Counted from the first letter of the stretch, positions 32,481 to 44,320 are shown. The stretch is DNA of 64,000 nucleotides from Theocolax elegans (GCA_026168455.1 CM047431.1:7896943-7960942), one strand, 5' to 3'. Notes: generated by a model not told the origin, from the sequence alone. Numbers and translations: made by a program.

Positions 32481-33708
32481 GTGACGTTATGCATGCACAT
32501 GACTTGTATTTACAAGTATTGTGCGTTGTGCATTTTACAACGTCACAACACAAAAATGCCGTAGAAGAGTGACATAATGTTATAGTGATCGAAGAGACTA
32601 AAAATATTAATATATACAAAATTTTATTATATACTAATATTTTATCCAAACATTTATATTTATGTACACACATATATATTATATACGTGTCAAGTATGAT
32701 TCAATAAGACGGCGTCGAATTTCATATATTACTCTTAAATAAATTACGTACACGAATTTAACGAGTATTTTGCATATGTAATTTGGGAAGAATGGATAGG
32801 TAAGATCAAAGGTATATTTATACTTAATGACTTTTCCTTCAAAATGTTTATTGTTTAGTAAACTTGCAAGAATCAGGATTCTTGTTTCAGAGCCAATAAC
32901 ACGAGTAGCTATTTACCTACACGAATTTACGTTGCTGTAATTGCATATTAAAATAACGAGACAGTAACTTTAAGAGTTCTCTATTATAGAGATAAAGTCC
33001 AAAGTGAATATTTAATTTATAATGACTGAACAAATGATCATTAACTGAATAATTGGAATCAAATTAGAATGGACATACCACAAGGAGAATTTATTTATTT
33101 CTGCCTAGGATTGATAATATATATGATTTGGGAAACCTTTGAGCAGAAAAAAATCAGTGATAAACGAAATACATGCCCGAAACTTTTTTAAAAGTTCTAA
33201 ATTTTTAATGGATTATATATAAAAAGACGTGTACCAGCATAAACAAACATAGCAAACAAAAAGTTATTTTTTACACAATATAATATTTTTTTTACGTCAA
33301 CGGTCTGAAAAATGTACTTTATTGACCTCTCTACGGGGAGCAAAAATTCATTTTATTCTTTAAGGATGTGAATTACTTGTATTACCCGGTAAATTAACAT
33401 TTTTCCCTTTAAATTTACTTTATTGATCACTAAATTTACTTTACTCCATCTAAATTTCATTTATTGTCGAAAAAATATCTATTTTATGGTCAGGATGAAA
33501 TCTTATATGCATTTCGGGAGTAATTGATAATTATTTCCTTGTGCGATGTTCTGCTATCGCTAAAGCTCGGGCATCAAACTTCGCCCGCGGCAATAAAAAC
33601 CAATTTTACTTCCTTGGTACATAAGTAACTATTTTGTATTTTTATAATTTTTTTCTTATAGAATAATAAAAGAATGAAAGAGTTTATTAAAAGAGTCAAC
33701 ATTCTTAC
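32481..33708. other. AT-rich interval, nothing recognised
   Basis: No coding or RNA feature recognised. If 33709-33977 is an exon, the part downstream of it on the minus strand (below 33709) would be intron. Confidence 0.35.
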
Positions 33709-33977
33709 TTTTTTCGTGTAGAGGAGCTGAGAGAACTTCTTTACTTCTTTCTAGAGCTTCATTTACATCCAATAAACATTCTGAGCTAAATGATAATTGG
33801 TTTTCGGATAATAAATTTTCTTGCATTATATCATCAATTTCCTTTAATACTTCATCGGCCGTCTTAACGGGCTCACCAATGTTATAATTGTCACTGCGGC
33901 TGGTTAATATTAATGAATGCATATCTAAATCTGTTGCCACAGCTTCATCTTCACTACTTAAATCTTCCATCACAGTT
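33709..33977 (-). CDS. candidate host exon with start codon, FEZ/UNC-76-like motif (tentative)
   Basis: On the minus strand a TTTTTTCTATATAG acceptor precedes AACTGTG and an ATG at 33970-33968. The frame stays open for 87 codons to a GTAAGA donor at 33708. The product is acidic (MEDLSSEDEAV) and contains VKTADEVLKEIDDIMQE. The TAD-V--EI--MM/IMQ pattern resembles a conserved segment of FEZ/UNC-76 kinesin adaptors, but that is one motif only. Non-repetitive composition and good splice sites make it the best host-gene exon in the window. Neighbouring exons were not found. Confidence 0.5.
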
Positions 33978-34647
33978 CTATATAGAAAAAATTTAATGTA
34001 TATCACAGTATATATGAAAAATTATCAAACAAATACATATAATTATGATTGTAATAAAGATTTAAATATGAGTAAAGAATTAAAAATTTTCAAAAAATAT
34101 TTTGAATTTCAACCTTTGTGCTGCAAATGAGTTAAAAATTGTTTTTATTATCATTTTTAATTGCGAACATTCCCACGGTAGGTACATCATTTATATAATA
34201 TTTTTTTTAGTTATTTTCTTAAATATACACATATTAATATTCAGAATTGAATATTAACATAGTTAATGCAAACATATCACAAATAAGTACACAAATAATA
34301 AATAGTACTAAAAAATAGTAAATTTAATAAATGTAGTCTTTTAAACTAAAAAATATAAGAGAATTAATTTTTTTAAACTAATAAAAAATGTTTAAAAAAT
34401 TAGTACGGTACTGGGAAGGTCACTGAAGAGATCGAAAAAATATTTGTACACGGAAAAAAGCGAGTACATACTACTAACATATGTGATGTTGCCATCACTG
34501 TTGTCACCTAAAATAAGAATAATAAAAGATTAAGAATAATTCATTTGTAATAAATGTAATTAAAGCTATCGTTTACCTATTACGAGAGATATATAGAATG
34601 CGCAGTATTGTAAATAGTTAACCAAAATTTAATGGAAATTCCATTTT

Positions 34648-34820
34648 AATTGATAATTAAATTTTAATGTTTAATTACATTATATTTAATTCATAATTAA
34701 ATTTCAATTTTTAATTACATTATATCTAATTGATAATTAGATTTTCATTTTTAATTAGATTATATCTAATTATTAATTAAATTTTCGTTATCAATTAATG
34801 AAAAACTCATTGATAATTAC
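34648..34820. repeat. 40 bp AT-rich tandem repeat
   Basis: Units beginning AATTGATAATTAA start at 34648, 34688, 34728 and 34768, an exact 40 bp period. Further decayed copies extend to about 34880. Confidence 0.8.
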
Positions 34821-35437
34821 ATTTTTATATTCATTTATTTAATTAATAAAGAAATTTTAATTTTCAATTAGATATAATCTTATATATCTTATACGTCACA
34901 AGGTATCGAGGTTTCTACCGAATTTCAAAATCATAAATTACCGAAACTCCAATAGCAACTCCATTTATTCGATAAGAATTCGTTTATTTTCTACCCGGGT
35001 AAGTCTAACTCAGTGGCGGTAACAAGTCTTCTGCTAGACTTTGCAAGCTTGACTTTTGAGATACTACATCTACACTAAATTTTTTACACGAGAATATTAT
35101 GACAAAAATTCGTAATCTTATAAAAGTCGTAATCGTTTTTTTTAATTTAAATTTTGAATTATTTAGAAAAAAAAACAGTTTTTCTGTAACACTAAATAAA
35201 TAAACTTTCTTGCTGCCTTTTAACAACTATGTTACTAATCTTAATAAATTAAATTAGTTGTTTAAAATACATAAAAACAAAAGAATTTTTAAAAATTCAA
35301 ATTTTACAAAATTCTCGGGTGACTAGTAAACGTACCGCCACCATAGGTCGCTTCGGAAGCCTGTTTGTTTACAAAAACAGCGCATTCGGCATTAGATGTG
35401 TTTACGATCGGATGGTTCTTTCATCTAGTCGTCTAAA

Positions 35438-35848
35438 ATGTCTTCGTCGCGTGGTCCTGGTAGATCAAGTAAAGTAACGAGTGCAGATATCGTGAAGGAA
35501 GTTTTAAAATGTAAGGATGATATAGTTAAAGAAGGATCAATTGTTAGTGCAACTAATTGTATATGGAAAACATTAGGAGAAACACTCCATTTAGATCCTG
35601 CCACTATTCATTCATACGCAGTGAACAATCGACATGATTTAAAAGTGATATTGCTAGGAAAACGAATCTTTAACTGTTCTATTCAAGATAATTCAAACAC
35701 GAGTCTCGAAACGACTTTTGAATCTCTTGAATTCGATTTTACGATGAGTAAAGATACGTTTAACTCGGTGATTGAAGAAACAACGTCGCACAAATCAATA
35801 AATGGAAAAAAAGAAGAATTATTCGAACAATTAAAAATCATTTTCTAA
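35438..35848 (+). CDS. hypothetical protein, 136 codons
   Basis: The frame starts MSSSRGPGRSSKVTSADIVKEVLKCKDD and has balanced, protein-like composition, with LGETLHLDPATIHSYAVNNRHDLKVILLGKR in the middle. There is no signal peptide or membrane segment. A TAA ends it at 35846-35848, and a CGGTAAGT donor-like site lies just downstream at 35878. It may be the first exon of a spliced gene or the N-terminus of a transposon protein. I do not recognise the family. Confidence 0.5.
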   Translation: MSSSRGPGRSSKVTSADIVKEVLKCKDDIVKEGSIVSATNCIWKTLGETLHLDPATIHSYAVNNRHDLKVILLGKRIFNCSIQDNSNTSLETTFESLEFDFTMSKDTFNSVIEETTSHKSINGKKEELFEQLKIIF

Positions 35849-36051
35849 ATCGGGATGCCATGAGAGAGAAAATAAACGGTAAGTTCTTATTCAACATATA
35901 CGTATTAGAAGTCACTTATTAAAAAAAAAAATTAGCATTTTTATAGTAAAATTTAATTACAATTCATAACTAATAATAATTTAAATAAATATCCCTTAAA
36001 GAATCGAGTGTGAGTTTTTGTTTAAATTTATGCGCACACCATAGGATAAAT

Positions 36052-36588
36052 TGAGGTTAGGTTGCTGTACACAAACAACGTGTACAGCCGATCTCCCGGA
36101 TAATCACGCATACAAATACGCATATGTGCGTAAACCTCACGTCCAAGTATTTACCTAGATCCATAGACGGAGCGGCTATCCATCAGCGAGGTCAACGTCG
36201 TCGAGGAGAGAGGGGTGACTCGGCCTCGAGCAGCAAGCGGCGGCGGGTGAGCTTCGTACCTGAAACTCATGCCGTACCAATTAGATGAATACAGATAATA
36301 AGGAACGAATTAGTAGTTACCTAGGAAGAGGTTGTACCGCATCTCCGAGACGGAAGCAGCACCAGGTCATCATCACCATACAGGCGAGTTGTACCGATAC
36401 AGCCTGAACACAGCGGCACTCGACTCGCTCGCGAGACGCGAGATCGAGGTATCGCGCACGAGTACGTACTGCGCAAGCGCGCGGTACGAACACGGAGCTC
36501 TCGAGCACGCCGAGAAGCAGAGCTCTACGGTCCGCCGTCCTGAACGGATCTTGATTATTATAGCGAAGCCGCAGATTATCGTGTAGCG

Positions 36589-36641
<53 letters not shown>

Positions 36642-36980
36642 CATCGCCATTGAGCGACGAGCGCCGATTTCCTCGATAAGATTGGTGAATACTTCACTCT
36701 CGCTGCGTACGGTACAGCCGAGTATCCGTAATAGTGTGTGCGAGTTCCTGGTCCCATCCTCCTCCCCTTCCCTTCCCCTACAGCGAACCGGAACGCTATC
36801 AGCGGAGCACAGCTCCAAGTAATCAACGATAACCGCGAGTTATCGGATTAGTTGTCGCGTAATAACGCGGCTGGCGCCCACCCAATAATTATTTTTTTTT
36901 TATTAATAAATAACTATTTTATTTATAAGTACTTGCTGACCCTTATTAACCTGCACCTTGATCCCCAGTGCAGCGTTACA
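36052..36980 (+). mobile_element. 5'-truncated LTR of the element at 14009-15402
   Basis: From GAGGTTAGGTTG to CAGCGTTACA it matches the last 930 bp of the solo LTR. The first 455 bp are missing. A (GA)n run lies at 36590-36638. Its 3' edge adjoins a primer-binding site, so this is a 5' LTR with internal sequence after it. Confidence 0.75.
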
Positions 36981-36981
36981 T

Positions 36982-36996
36982 TGGTGCCCAACGTGG
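36982..36996 (+). promoter_or_regulatory. primer-binding site, tRNA-Lys type
   Basis: TGGTGCCCAACGTGG begins one base after the LTR end. It is complementary to the 3' end of tRNA-Lys(CUU) with one mismatch (TGGCGCCC expected). Confidence 0.7.
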
Positions 36997-38497
36997 TTGT
37001 TATAAGGGATCTTTTTGCTTTTGTAATTAATAATTTAACGTAAGGTGGCGTACAGCATTATTATTTTTGTTTTTTTTAGTAGTGAAAAGCGAGCGAATAA
37101 GTATTGTAAGCGTCGAAGCGCGACACAAACAAGCGGCCATATTGCCTTTTCCTTTCCTTCAAGCAAGCTCGCACACACACCGGAAGAAGCCGGTCGGCCA
37201 TTTTGACGGCCATTTTCAGCAAGTAAAGTAAGCACGTGCACGGAAATATAATTTTGTTTTGTTATTATAATTTATTTGCACTGCTTTTGAAATATTGGAT
37301 ATGAACAGTTTTTTTTTTGGGTATGCTGATCAATATTATGTATATAAATAATTCATTTTCCCTCTCCTTCTAACCCATACAGCTATATTACCCAAGTATT
37401 AATCATTTTTTTTAAGTGCTTTTATAAGAGAATAATATTGTAATACATATAAATTGATAACCAATTTGCATTTTATAGTTATAATTATAACTCAAGCTGC
37501 TTGAAGCATAATTTATAATTTGTTTTTTTAAGCATATTAATTTCAATTGGCTATATGTATAATACATATTAATGCTATTGAATGTTCCCTTGCTATTATC
37601 ACGTTTGATTAAATTGTGTTTTTCTTTTTGCTTATATACAATTAATGCTTATTGAAAATAAAAACACATATTTTGCTAGTTTATTGTTAGCTTAATAAAT
37701 AATAATAATCAATTTTGCTTGACCTGCTATACCCATTGCAACAAAAATTTAATTTCTCCCTCATTGCTCCCCGATAATAATAGTTATTATAAAAATTATA
37801 CTGCATAATTTTTGTTTGTTGTTATTTTGCTGCCTGCCTAACCCAGTTGATATTTTATTTATATAAGCACAATTTGAACGTCCCTTGCACATGTACCCCA
37901 ATACTGATTGATTGTAGTATTGATAACATTAAATATTTAGTGAATATTTTGGTGTACAAATAAAATCTGTACATATTATTTTCCATAATAATAATGCTGC
38001 GTAATATATAATATAATAATTAATAATAAACACATATATACATATTTTTCCGCTGTATGTATTCCCGTACTGCCCAGTTGATAATAAAGCAATCAAGGAC
38101 GAAACGCCTTTAATTTTTGTTTTAATTTTTGTAAAAGGCCGTTACTCTGGGAAATAGTAGACAAAGGGTATAATGGGCCTGCTTTATTATAAAAATAAAG
38201 CATTTAGTTCGGAAAGACCGATAATTATATAGATAATAAAGCAAGCTTGTTTATTTTTTTTTTGCTGTTTGAGGATTGCTTAGTGAAAAGTGAATCTGAT
38301 TTAATTACTTTAGCTTGAAATTTTTTTTTTCTTTCCTTTCATTGGTATTTTTTGATTTTCGCTTGGTGTGTTTAATTTAATTTAGATATAATTAAACAAG
38401 AGCTAAGAAATTTCACTGCAATCGAGCTAATAAGAGCTACTAATAATAATATTTATTTAATTATTAAGATAAAATAAGCTACATTAAATTAATCAAA
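36997..38497 (+). other. AT-rich leader of the LTR element, with nested ribozyme element
   Basis: No coding sequence is visible between the primer site and the presumed gag start. The leader contains the 139 bp hammerhead element at 38093-38231. Confidence 0.4.
38093..38231 (+). mobile_element. hammerhead element insertion, minimal 139 bp copy
   Basis: Perfect 13 bp copies of GATAATAAAGCAA flank it (38080-38092 and 38232-38244). The copy starts TCAAGGACGAAACGCC, inside ribozyme stem-loop II. It runs through the conserved GGGCCTGCTTTATT and TTAGTTCGGAAAGACCGATA to an AT-rich 3' end. It has no inverted part, so it is the simplest insertion in the set. Confidence 0.88.
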
Positions 38498-38650
38498 ATG
38501 TCTCACAACGGTGATGACCTTGACTTAAATTTGGGAGAAGACTTATCGGTGTTACAACCAGCAGTAGGTGCCGGTATAATACGACGCAGTATTAATAATA
38601 CCAGTGATGGTACAATCACGGAATACGCGAGCAAGTCTTCAGTAGTATAG
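38498..38650 (+). pseudogene. possible gag start of the LTR element
   Basis: ATG at 38498 opens 50 codons beginning MSHNGDDLDLNLGEDLSVL and ends at TAG (38648-38650). The last codons lie inside the inserted tRNA-Asp half, so the original frame was cut off there. The acidic N-terminus suits a gag protein but has no diagnostic motif. Confidence 0.4.
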
Positions 38651-38671
38651 TGGTCAGTATCCCCGCCTGCC
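38636..38671 (+). other. complete tRNA-Asp 5' half at an LTR junction
   Basis: The 36 bases from TCTTCAGTAGTATAGTGG to CCCCGCCTGCC match tRNA-Asp from its first base to the anticodon loop, with a few differences (GCC where the anticodon GUC is expected). Three bases later the minus-strand LTR ends. The arrangement equals a half-tRNA primer followed by LTR cDNA, as known for copia-type half-tRNA priming. Confidence 0.7.
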
Positions 38672-38674
38672 AAT

Positions 38675-38903
38675 TGTGGCATGAGACTTTTAAGTGCTGA
38701 ATAAAAAATGAAGCGGCGTCGGGTCTTGAACCCGAGCCCCTTCGGATCCGAAGGCGTTCACGCTAACCACTGCGCTACGCCGCACTGGTCGTAGCGCCTA
38801 CTTATTGCTCTTATTGCATATATGCTACCGATACCGCGCCGCCTCGCGGTGTCGGTAATGCTGGCATCTTATATGACAAGTGGATTAAATCCACCTTGTC
38901 ACA
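38675..38903 (-). mobile_element. 229 bp LTR carrying a tRNA-like sequence (copy 2)
   Basis: On the minus strand it runs TGTGACAAGGTGG to GCCACA and matches the 228 bp unit at 31602-31829. Its 3' end is followed after 3 nt by a sequence complementary to the 5' half of tRNA-Asp. No internal region or second LTR follows, and no target duplication is evident. Confidence 0.65.
38713..38783 (-). ncRNA. tRNA-like sequence inside short LTR (copy 2)
   Basis: The 71 nt sequence has a perfect 7 bp acceptor stem (GCGGCGT/ACGCCGC), a GTAGCGCAGTGGTTAGCG D arm and a 5 bp T stem (TCGGG/CCCGA) with TTCAAGA loop. The anticodon arm CCTTCGGATCCGAAGG is a palindrome rather than a normal arm. Both A and B boxes are intact. 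Confidence 0.65.
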
Positions 38904-40880
38904 GTGTATGTACAATCTTTAGTTTATACTTTATTACAAATACTTATAACTTGTTTTATCTTTGAATAATTCGGCAGGATCATTATTTATTTTTCATACA
39001 TATTCATAATTAAATCATCAATCTAAATAAGTGATGTACCGTCAATTTAAAAGATATTCTGTGAACCTGTACATCATCTACTGGAAGTGATGTTAAAAAT
39101 GAGTTTATACATTCATCCTTGGCGCGTATGCATCTTTCAATTTAAAAGTGAATATCCGGAAAAAATTACATAATCTTGTGAAAAATAGTTACTGTTGTAC
39201 ATTTAATTTTTACGCTTCAGGATTTCACATCACTTTTGAAAATAAAAATCACGATAACACTGTCATAAAATAATTAAAAACATTCACGTTTGAGAATAGA
39301 AAAAGTGGGCCTACTTATACCAGATTGTGATGCAAGTTAAAATTGAACTGTATTTTAATAATTAAGTAATATTTAATATATTTAATGATTTAATATTATT
39401 ATATTCAGGTAAATTGCATCACAATTTCTCCAAGCAAATAATTATAGTTGATTATTGCAAGTGCAACAGTACTATTTTATAAAAAAGGAAAAATAATAAA
39501 TAAATAAGTAAAATCCGCAGTAAAAGGGAATTTTCCACTCACGGATGAATAATAATATATTCCGACACTCTACGCCTATGCGGGACTCCCCTTCACTAAG
39601 GGTCACTAAGTTCGTGCGCAACGACGAAGATCCGCACAAAGAGGAGACCGATAACACGTGTATTGATATTAATTAATTTATTCTTCTTTTTCTTTATATA
39701 TAAACATTAATAAATTAAACGATTCTTTTTCACTAATGCATCCACGAAATCGCGCTTAACACTCCTACATTTAATGAATTAATAATTTCTTTTCTATCAT
39801 AACAATTAACGAAGGAAATATATAAAATAATAAAATATCTTGAATCCAATATTTAGCTCAGTATCGCTGAGGCTTCTCGACACTCACGTCCGAACATCCC
39901 AAGGATACAGTCGAGGAGACATAGTTTCGCAGGAGTTTCGATTTATTTAAGAAAATTGCAGTAGTAAGTATGCTGCAACACGAGAAATCCTAATCCTTAC
40001 TCCCTTCTTTTTTAGGATCTGGGTAGCCTTAGTGGCGACAGGCCCCGAGTGGTCCCGTGGTTTTATATGGGACTGCGAAATTTCTTTTTTTTTACTATGG
40101 ATAAAAGAGTTTCGACTCTTATCCTTGAGTGCACCCCATCCGCAAGGATGACGCCGATTCCTGGGGCTAGGCTGGGTGAACCTTAAGGTTCCGTACAATT
40201 CCCTTTAGGAATCGCCGACCAGAAAATTGGAAAATTTTTTATCTACCGCGTCGTGATTGATTTTTATTTTTTTTGAACATAGTAAACGGATAGATATAAA
40301 TTCTTTATACCGTATCGCTTTAATTTTTAAATTATAATATAGAAAATGAACAATAAAAGTTTTTTTTATTTTTCCGCGTCGTGACTACTTATGAACTTTA
40401 AATTAAGAACATGTATTTGCTTAAGTTTAGATAAGTGAACATTCATATTGATTTTATTTCTTTTGTGCTTGATTCGGAAATTCGCGCAAATATATTAAAA
40501 ATGATTTCGGGCCACGTCGTGATGAATAATAATGAAGTCGATACGAATTATATTTATAAAAATATATACATTGATCATTAACACAAAACTGTATGTTATT
40601 TATGTGATTAAATAAATGTGATAAATTAAATAAATTTTATCCGTTCAAAAATAATATTTTTATACTTATTTAAGAGATTATTTCAAGTTTATCTGAACTT
40701 TATACAAATGTTTGATTAATATTTTTCCAAGTTTGGGATAGTCTCATTGCGTATGTTGATATCAACTTTTGCCAAACATAAACTTTATATCAAGTTGATA
40801 TTAAGTTTTACATTTTTACGCGGGTGTCTTGCACGATGTAAAAACAATTTATTACTATATCGACGCCTGAGTGGAACAAA
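38904..40880. other. interval without recognised genes
   Basis: AT-rich to 39480, then mixed composition. The 83-codon minus-strand frame at 39947-40198 shows no motif. Confidence 0.35.
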
Positions 40881-40972
40881 GACCTATCTCGGCAGTTGCT
40901 TCGATAAGACCCTATCTCGGCGGCGGCTTCGAGAAGACCCTATCTCGGCGGCGGCTTGAAGAAAGACCTTTC
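40881..40972. repeat. 28 bp tandem repeat, about 3.3 copies
   Basis: Units of the form GACCCTATCTCGGCGGCGGC recur every 28-29 bp and decay at the edges. The unit is GC-rich in an AT-rich region. Confidence 0.8.
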
Positions 40973-41925
40973 TCAAATGAGATTTTTTGTTTTCAAATTT
41001 TGTAGTAGCAGTACTGCGCGATTTTAAATTATGGTTTTAAGGCTTCAAATGTTAGTAAAAAATTCTGAAAAAAATCATTATTTGTTTTTTAATGTTGTCC
41101 ATGCTTTTGACCTCGTAATTAATAAAGCAGGGTTTGCAGGGGCAAAAAGCACTGCTTCTGTACAAACGCTTCTTACAAACCATTGAAGCCATCAGATAAT
41201 TTTACTACAGCTTACATTCTTACAATTAATAATTCAGTAAAAAAATTTAAGTAAAAATAAATAATATTTACCTATTTTTCCATGCTTAGCTATGGAATTG
41301 GTATGAATTTTTTAAATTTCTATTTAGTTTGTAATACTTCGTATACTCACAGTGCTTTATATAATCCTATCGAATAGTTCAAACCTTTTCCAAGTGACAG
41401 ATATCCGGTGCAGTCGAGGTCTGTAATGCAACGAATAAGTTTATTGCGCGCTCTGCCGGACTGCCGCTCTCCGAGCAGTCTGAGCTCTCTTGGGTGTGTT
41501 CCTATTTCGCCAATGCCAGCAGCAGTCAGCTGACCGTCTTAAAATGCCGCGTCGCCCGGTTTTTTCTTTATCGCTCGCTCCTTACCTTTTCACACGTAAG
41601 AAGTAGAATACAATTATTAATTTCGGATTAGAAATTCATTATGGATTTATGTAATAATTTTTCTCGTACTTGAATAATGAATAAATTCAATTAAGTTAGC
41701 TCGTCTTTTAACTTGATAAATATTAATATTTTTTTAATAAATAAATGTCGCAATTTTTGGTACAAAAGTATAGATTATTAATTCTATAAATTTAAATGCA
41801 AAAAACTTTCTAGCAAAATGAATTACTGAACGTAGTAAAAATTTTAAACGTTAAACTAAAAATGGCGAACAGTTTATAAAAAGTTATTGATATCAGGACC
41901 GAGTTAACTTGAAATAAAACAAAAA

Positions 41926-42549
41926 CATAAATTAGTAAATTTTGAAATGTTTTTTAACAGGTACAAAATAAATTCAATAAAAACATTAATACACCTTCCA
42001 AATATGTGCAAAAAGTTTGGGTTCCTGACAAAAGGTTACAAGACGAAATAATAAAAAATGTAGCCTCGTAGCCTTTCGTCCAGGGACCAAATTTTTTTGC
42101 ACATATTTATGGAAGGTGAAAATATTTGTTTTATACGTATACGTATATCTGTATATGTATATATAAGTAAACCATATCACTTATTAAAGATGAAAAATAA
42201 TTCACTGAAGACTTTTTTTTAAACATGAGCAGGTGCTAGACTAAAAATCAAATTGTTAATTTACATAATAGTGAATTATTTTTCATCTTTAATAAGTGAT
42301 ATGGTTTACTTATATTATACATATATAGATATACGTATACGTGTAAAACAAATATTTTCACCTTCCATAAATATGTGAAAAAAAATTTAGTCCCTGGACG
42401 AAAGGCTAAGAGGCTACATTTTTTATTATTTTGTCTTGTAACCTTTTGCCAGGAACCCAAACTTTTTGCACATATTTTGAAGGTGTATTAATGTTTTTAT
42501 TGAATTAATGTTGCACCTGTTAAAAAACATTTCAAAATTTACTAATTTA
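41926..42549. repeat. foldback element whose arms are themselves palindromic
   Basis: The outer arms (41926-42215 and about 42270-42549) are inverted copies. Within each arm, the segment starting CACCTTCCAAATATGTGCAAAAAG is mirrored by CTTTCGTCCAGG...TTTTGCACATATTTATGGAAGGTG, making an inner hairpin. A single strand can therefore fold as two small hairpins or one long one. The ribozyme element at 42550 was inserted at its right edge. Confidence 0.8.
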
Positions 42550-42650
42550 TGAGTAATAATTTACTTTTAGAATAAAGTAGGCCCATTGTACTCTTTGTCC
42601 ACTATGGTTGGTGGAATTTCCCAGAGCACGGCCTTTTAAAAAACAATTAA

Positions 42651-42719
42651 AGGCGTTTCGTCCTCGATCTCCAGCTTGGACTCCTCAGTAAGGAACTGCA
42701 GATCTTACCTTAGACGCCT
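42651..42719 (-). ncRNA. type III hammerhead ribozyme (left unit)
   Basis: Full core on the minus strand: AGGCGU/ACGCCU stem III, GUC, UAAGG/CCUUA, CUGAGGA, GUCC/GGAC, GAA. Loop I has one change (CUGCAG where CUCCAG is usual), which puts a mismatch in the loop-loop pairing. Confidence 0.88.
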
Positions 42720-43074
42720 GTCGCAAGATGAACCGCGACGCCAGCAAGATGTTCTGCGGCTATATATATAGAAAAGAGACGACGATCTCTACAACGAGTG
42801 TAGAGATATAGTCGTCTCCATCTGGTGGTGAAAAAAACCACCAGCCAGAGTGCGACGTATGCGACCTAGTCGCCGGTTATATGAGGAATAAATGAATATA
42901 TCGTAAATGTCTATAAGTATGTAAGTATTATCGGTCACACCGCGAACTAAATAATTTACTTTTAGATCAGATGGAGACGACTATATCTCTACACTCGTTG
43001 TAGAGATCGTCGTCTCTTTTCTATATATATATAGCCGCAGAACATCTTGCTGGCGTCGCGGTTCATCTTGCGAC

Positions 43075-43143
43075 AGGCGTCTAAGGTAAGATCTCCAGTT
43101 CCTTTCTGAGGAGTCCAAGCTGGAGAACGAGGACGAAACGCCT
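43075..43143 (+). ncRNA. type III hammerhead ribozyme (right unit)
   Basis: Full core on the plus strand with 6 bp stem III and GUC. Stem I loses its last pair (UAAGG against CCUUU), and loop II reads CUGGAGAAC, shortening the kissing pairing. Predicted cleavage lies after 43081. Confidence 0.85.
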
Positions 43144-43318
43144 TTAATTGTTTTTAATAAAGGCCGTGCTCTGGGAAATACCACCAACCATAGTGGACAA
43201 AGAGTACAATGGGCCTACTTAATTCTAAAAGTAAATTATTTAGTTCGCGGTGTGACTGATAATACTTACATACTTATAGACATTTACGAACGATAGATTC
43301 ATTTATTTTACTAATTTA

Positions 43319-44320
43319 CTAGCAACAATTCCTCGGTCGCTAACGCTCCCTCGGTCGAAATTACACTAAATATATACTTATTTTTAAAATTTTTTTTTAA
43401 TTTATAATTTTACAATTTAATTGAATAAAAATGTAAAATATAATATAATGTGTAATTAATTAACCTAGTATTCAGTTACAATCAATTTTTTTAGTCAATA
43501 AAATAAAAATAACAGTGTATTATATTTGCAACATTGTATATACTTAATTAATCTTAGTCAATTACACAAGAGTTTATAGATATTGAACATATTTCTACAT
43601 AATACTGAAACAATTAAAAAAATTAAAAATAATCGACATGATAAAACTTACACTGGAGTAAGGAATTTTAATTTTAATTTTTAATACGTATTAACACATA
43701 TATCATTAGTTACAATATTTCCACACTATTCCTGTAAGAAGCTACATCGATCTAGTAACAAATGTGTTATTTTTCTACCAGAATAATATTTTCAACAACA
43801 AAAATTACAATATAAAATTATTCTTTGACCATTATACATATATTTCATGCTTTTTCATGATGTTTCACGGAAAGGAGATGAAGAATTTAAAATTTCATAC
43901 AAAATTACTAAACTCTTTTTTATTACTAAATTCTTTCAAACAAATAATTATACGTAATAATTGAATTTATAAACATTTTTTTCAGATTAAAATTCTGGCT
44001 AAAAGATTTATTTTCACATTTTATTAATTTTGTTTTATATTCAAAAATCTTTTATAAAAAAGAATATTAGTAATTGCAACCAAAAAATATAAATGATATT
44101 ATACAATTACAATAATAAAAATTGAATATTAATTATAAAAGTTATTTTGATATTACACTTGGTATTACATTAAAAAAATAGAAGAAAAATAAAATTTTAA
44201 ATTTTTTAACCACCTTCCTCACGCATTTTACATCTTAGAAATAAAATATGTATTACATTAAATTATATATATTATACTATATATGTTATCAAAATTTATT
44301 AGAGTAATAGTACTGTTTTT
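43319..44320. other. AT-rich interval, nothing recognised
   Basis: Very AT-rich; no gene or RNA recognised. Confidence 0.4.

Larger units (their letters stand above)
42550..43306. mobile_element. hammerhead element, head-to-head pair of units
   Basis: Perfect 12 bp copies of TTTACTAATTTA flank it (42538-42549 and 43307-43318). The left unit (about 42550-42962) has its ribozyme on the minus strand and the right unit (about 42963-43306) on the plus strand. The 3' sides of both units therefore face outward. Each unit carries a complete hammerhead. Confidence 0.88.

Noticed and set aside
42035..42110. GGACGAAAGG on the minus strand in the 42 kb foldback as a possible hammerhead
   Set aside because: The CUGANGA core is missing; it is only a small GUCC/GGAC hairpin.
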